Source of the DNA: Pseudomonadota bacterium
GTDB lineage: Bacteria > BMS3Abin14
Reading direction: 5' to 3'
DNA length: 5,382 nt
NCBI GenBank assembly: GCA_030636965.1
Contig: DAOVVW010000097.1
Coordinates: 1 to 5,382, forward strand
Positions within the stretch are counted from its first letter, which is position 1, and the number at the start of each line of letters is the position of its first letter. The notes under the pieces were generated by a model. The model worked only from the letters and a program-made list of their open reading frames with translations, was not told the DNA's origin and made no database searches. Both the position numbers and the translations under genes were made by a program. Of the stretch, positions 5,374-5,382 are shown one piece after another.

Positions 5374-5382
5374 ATGGATGGA
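5374..5382 (+). CDS. Probable start of a divergent gene, cut by the right edge
   Basis: An ATG at 5374 is preceded by GGAG (5361-5364) with 9 nt spacing and followed by GAT GGA. Only three codons (M-D-G) are in the window, so nothing can be said of the product. The support is the SD spacing and the otherwise empty divergent region beside the minus-strand gene. I see no good sigma-70 promoter for it between 5257 and 5373. Confidence 0.35.

Noticed and set aside
1..5382. tRNA, rRNA, CRISPR array, insertion sequence, riboswitch of known class
   Set aside because: I saw no cloverleaf with CCA-type ends, regular spacer/repeat array, transposase-like frame, terminal repeats or known aptamer core in any part of the window.

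Overview
The window holds four complete protein genes, one gene cut by the left edge and probably the first codons of another at the right edge. No tRNA, rRNA, CRISPR array or mobile element is visible. Base composition is moderate and even. A cytoplasmic MJ0042-type zinc ribbon joined to a membrane-anchored DUF3426 domain, an NtrB/AtoS-like membrane histidine kinase, stand-alone receiver proteins and a sigma-54-like promoter with an IHF-like site suggest a Gram-negative bacterium, most likely a deltaproteobacterium in the broad sense (Desulfobacterota/Myxococcota-like). The taxonomic call is inference.

Layout: (1) 2-772, plus strand, the C-terminal half of a family 5 (peptide/nickel/oligopeptide type) ABC transporter solute-binding protein. 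(2) 787-2613, plus, a complete sensor histidine kinase (TM - periplasmic sensor - TM - HAMP - PAS - HisKA - HATPase_c) beginning 14 nt after the binding-protein stop and without its own clear Shine-Dalgarno, so probably co-transcribed and translationally coupled. (3) 2614-2841, a 228-bp intergenic region with a layout typical of sigma-54 promoters: a palindrome/direct-repeat cluster, an IHF-consensus match and a -24/-12 element in that order, pointing at the next gene. (4) 2842-3213 and 3287-3691, plus, two single-domain receiver (CheY/DivK-like) proteins with intact phosphorylation sites. (5) 3692-3789, a short convergent intergenic region with weak hairpins. (6) 3790-5256, minus, a zinc-ribbon/DUF3426 membrane protein with a very long Pro/Glu-rich linker. 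(7) 5257-5382, a probable divergent control region with a good sigma-70-like promoter for the minus gene, an inverted repeat, and an SD plus ATG opening a plus-strand gene at the right edge.

The plus-strand genes look like one signalling locus: a periplasmic binding protein next to a periplasmic-sensing kinase, followed by two small receivers that could take phosphate from that kinase or from others. The predicted sigma-54 promoter would put the receivers under an enhancer-binding activator that is not in the window. No clearly novel biological system is demonstrated. The points most worth checking are the receiver promoter and the binding-protein/kinase pairing.
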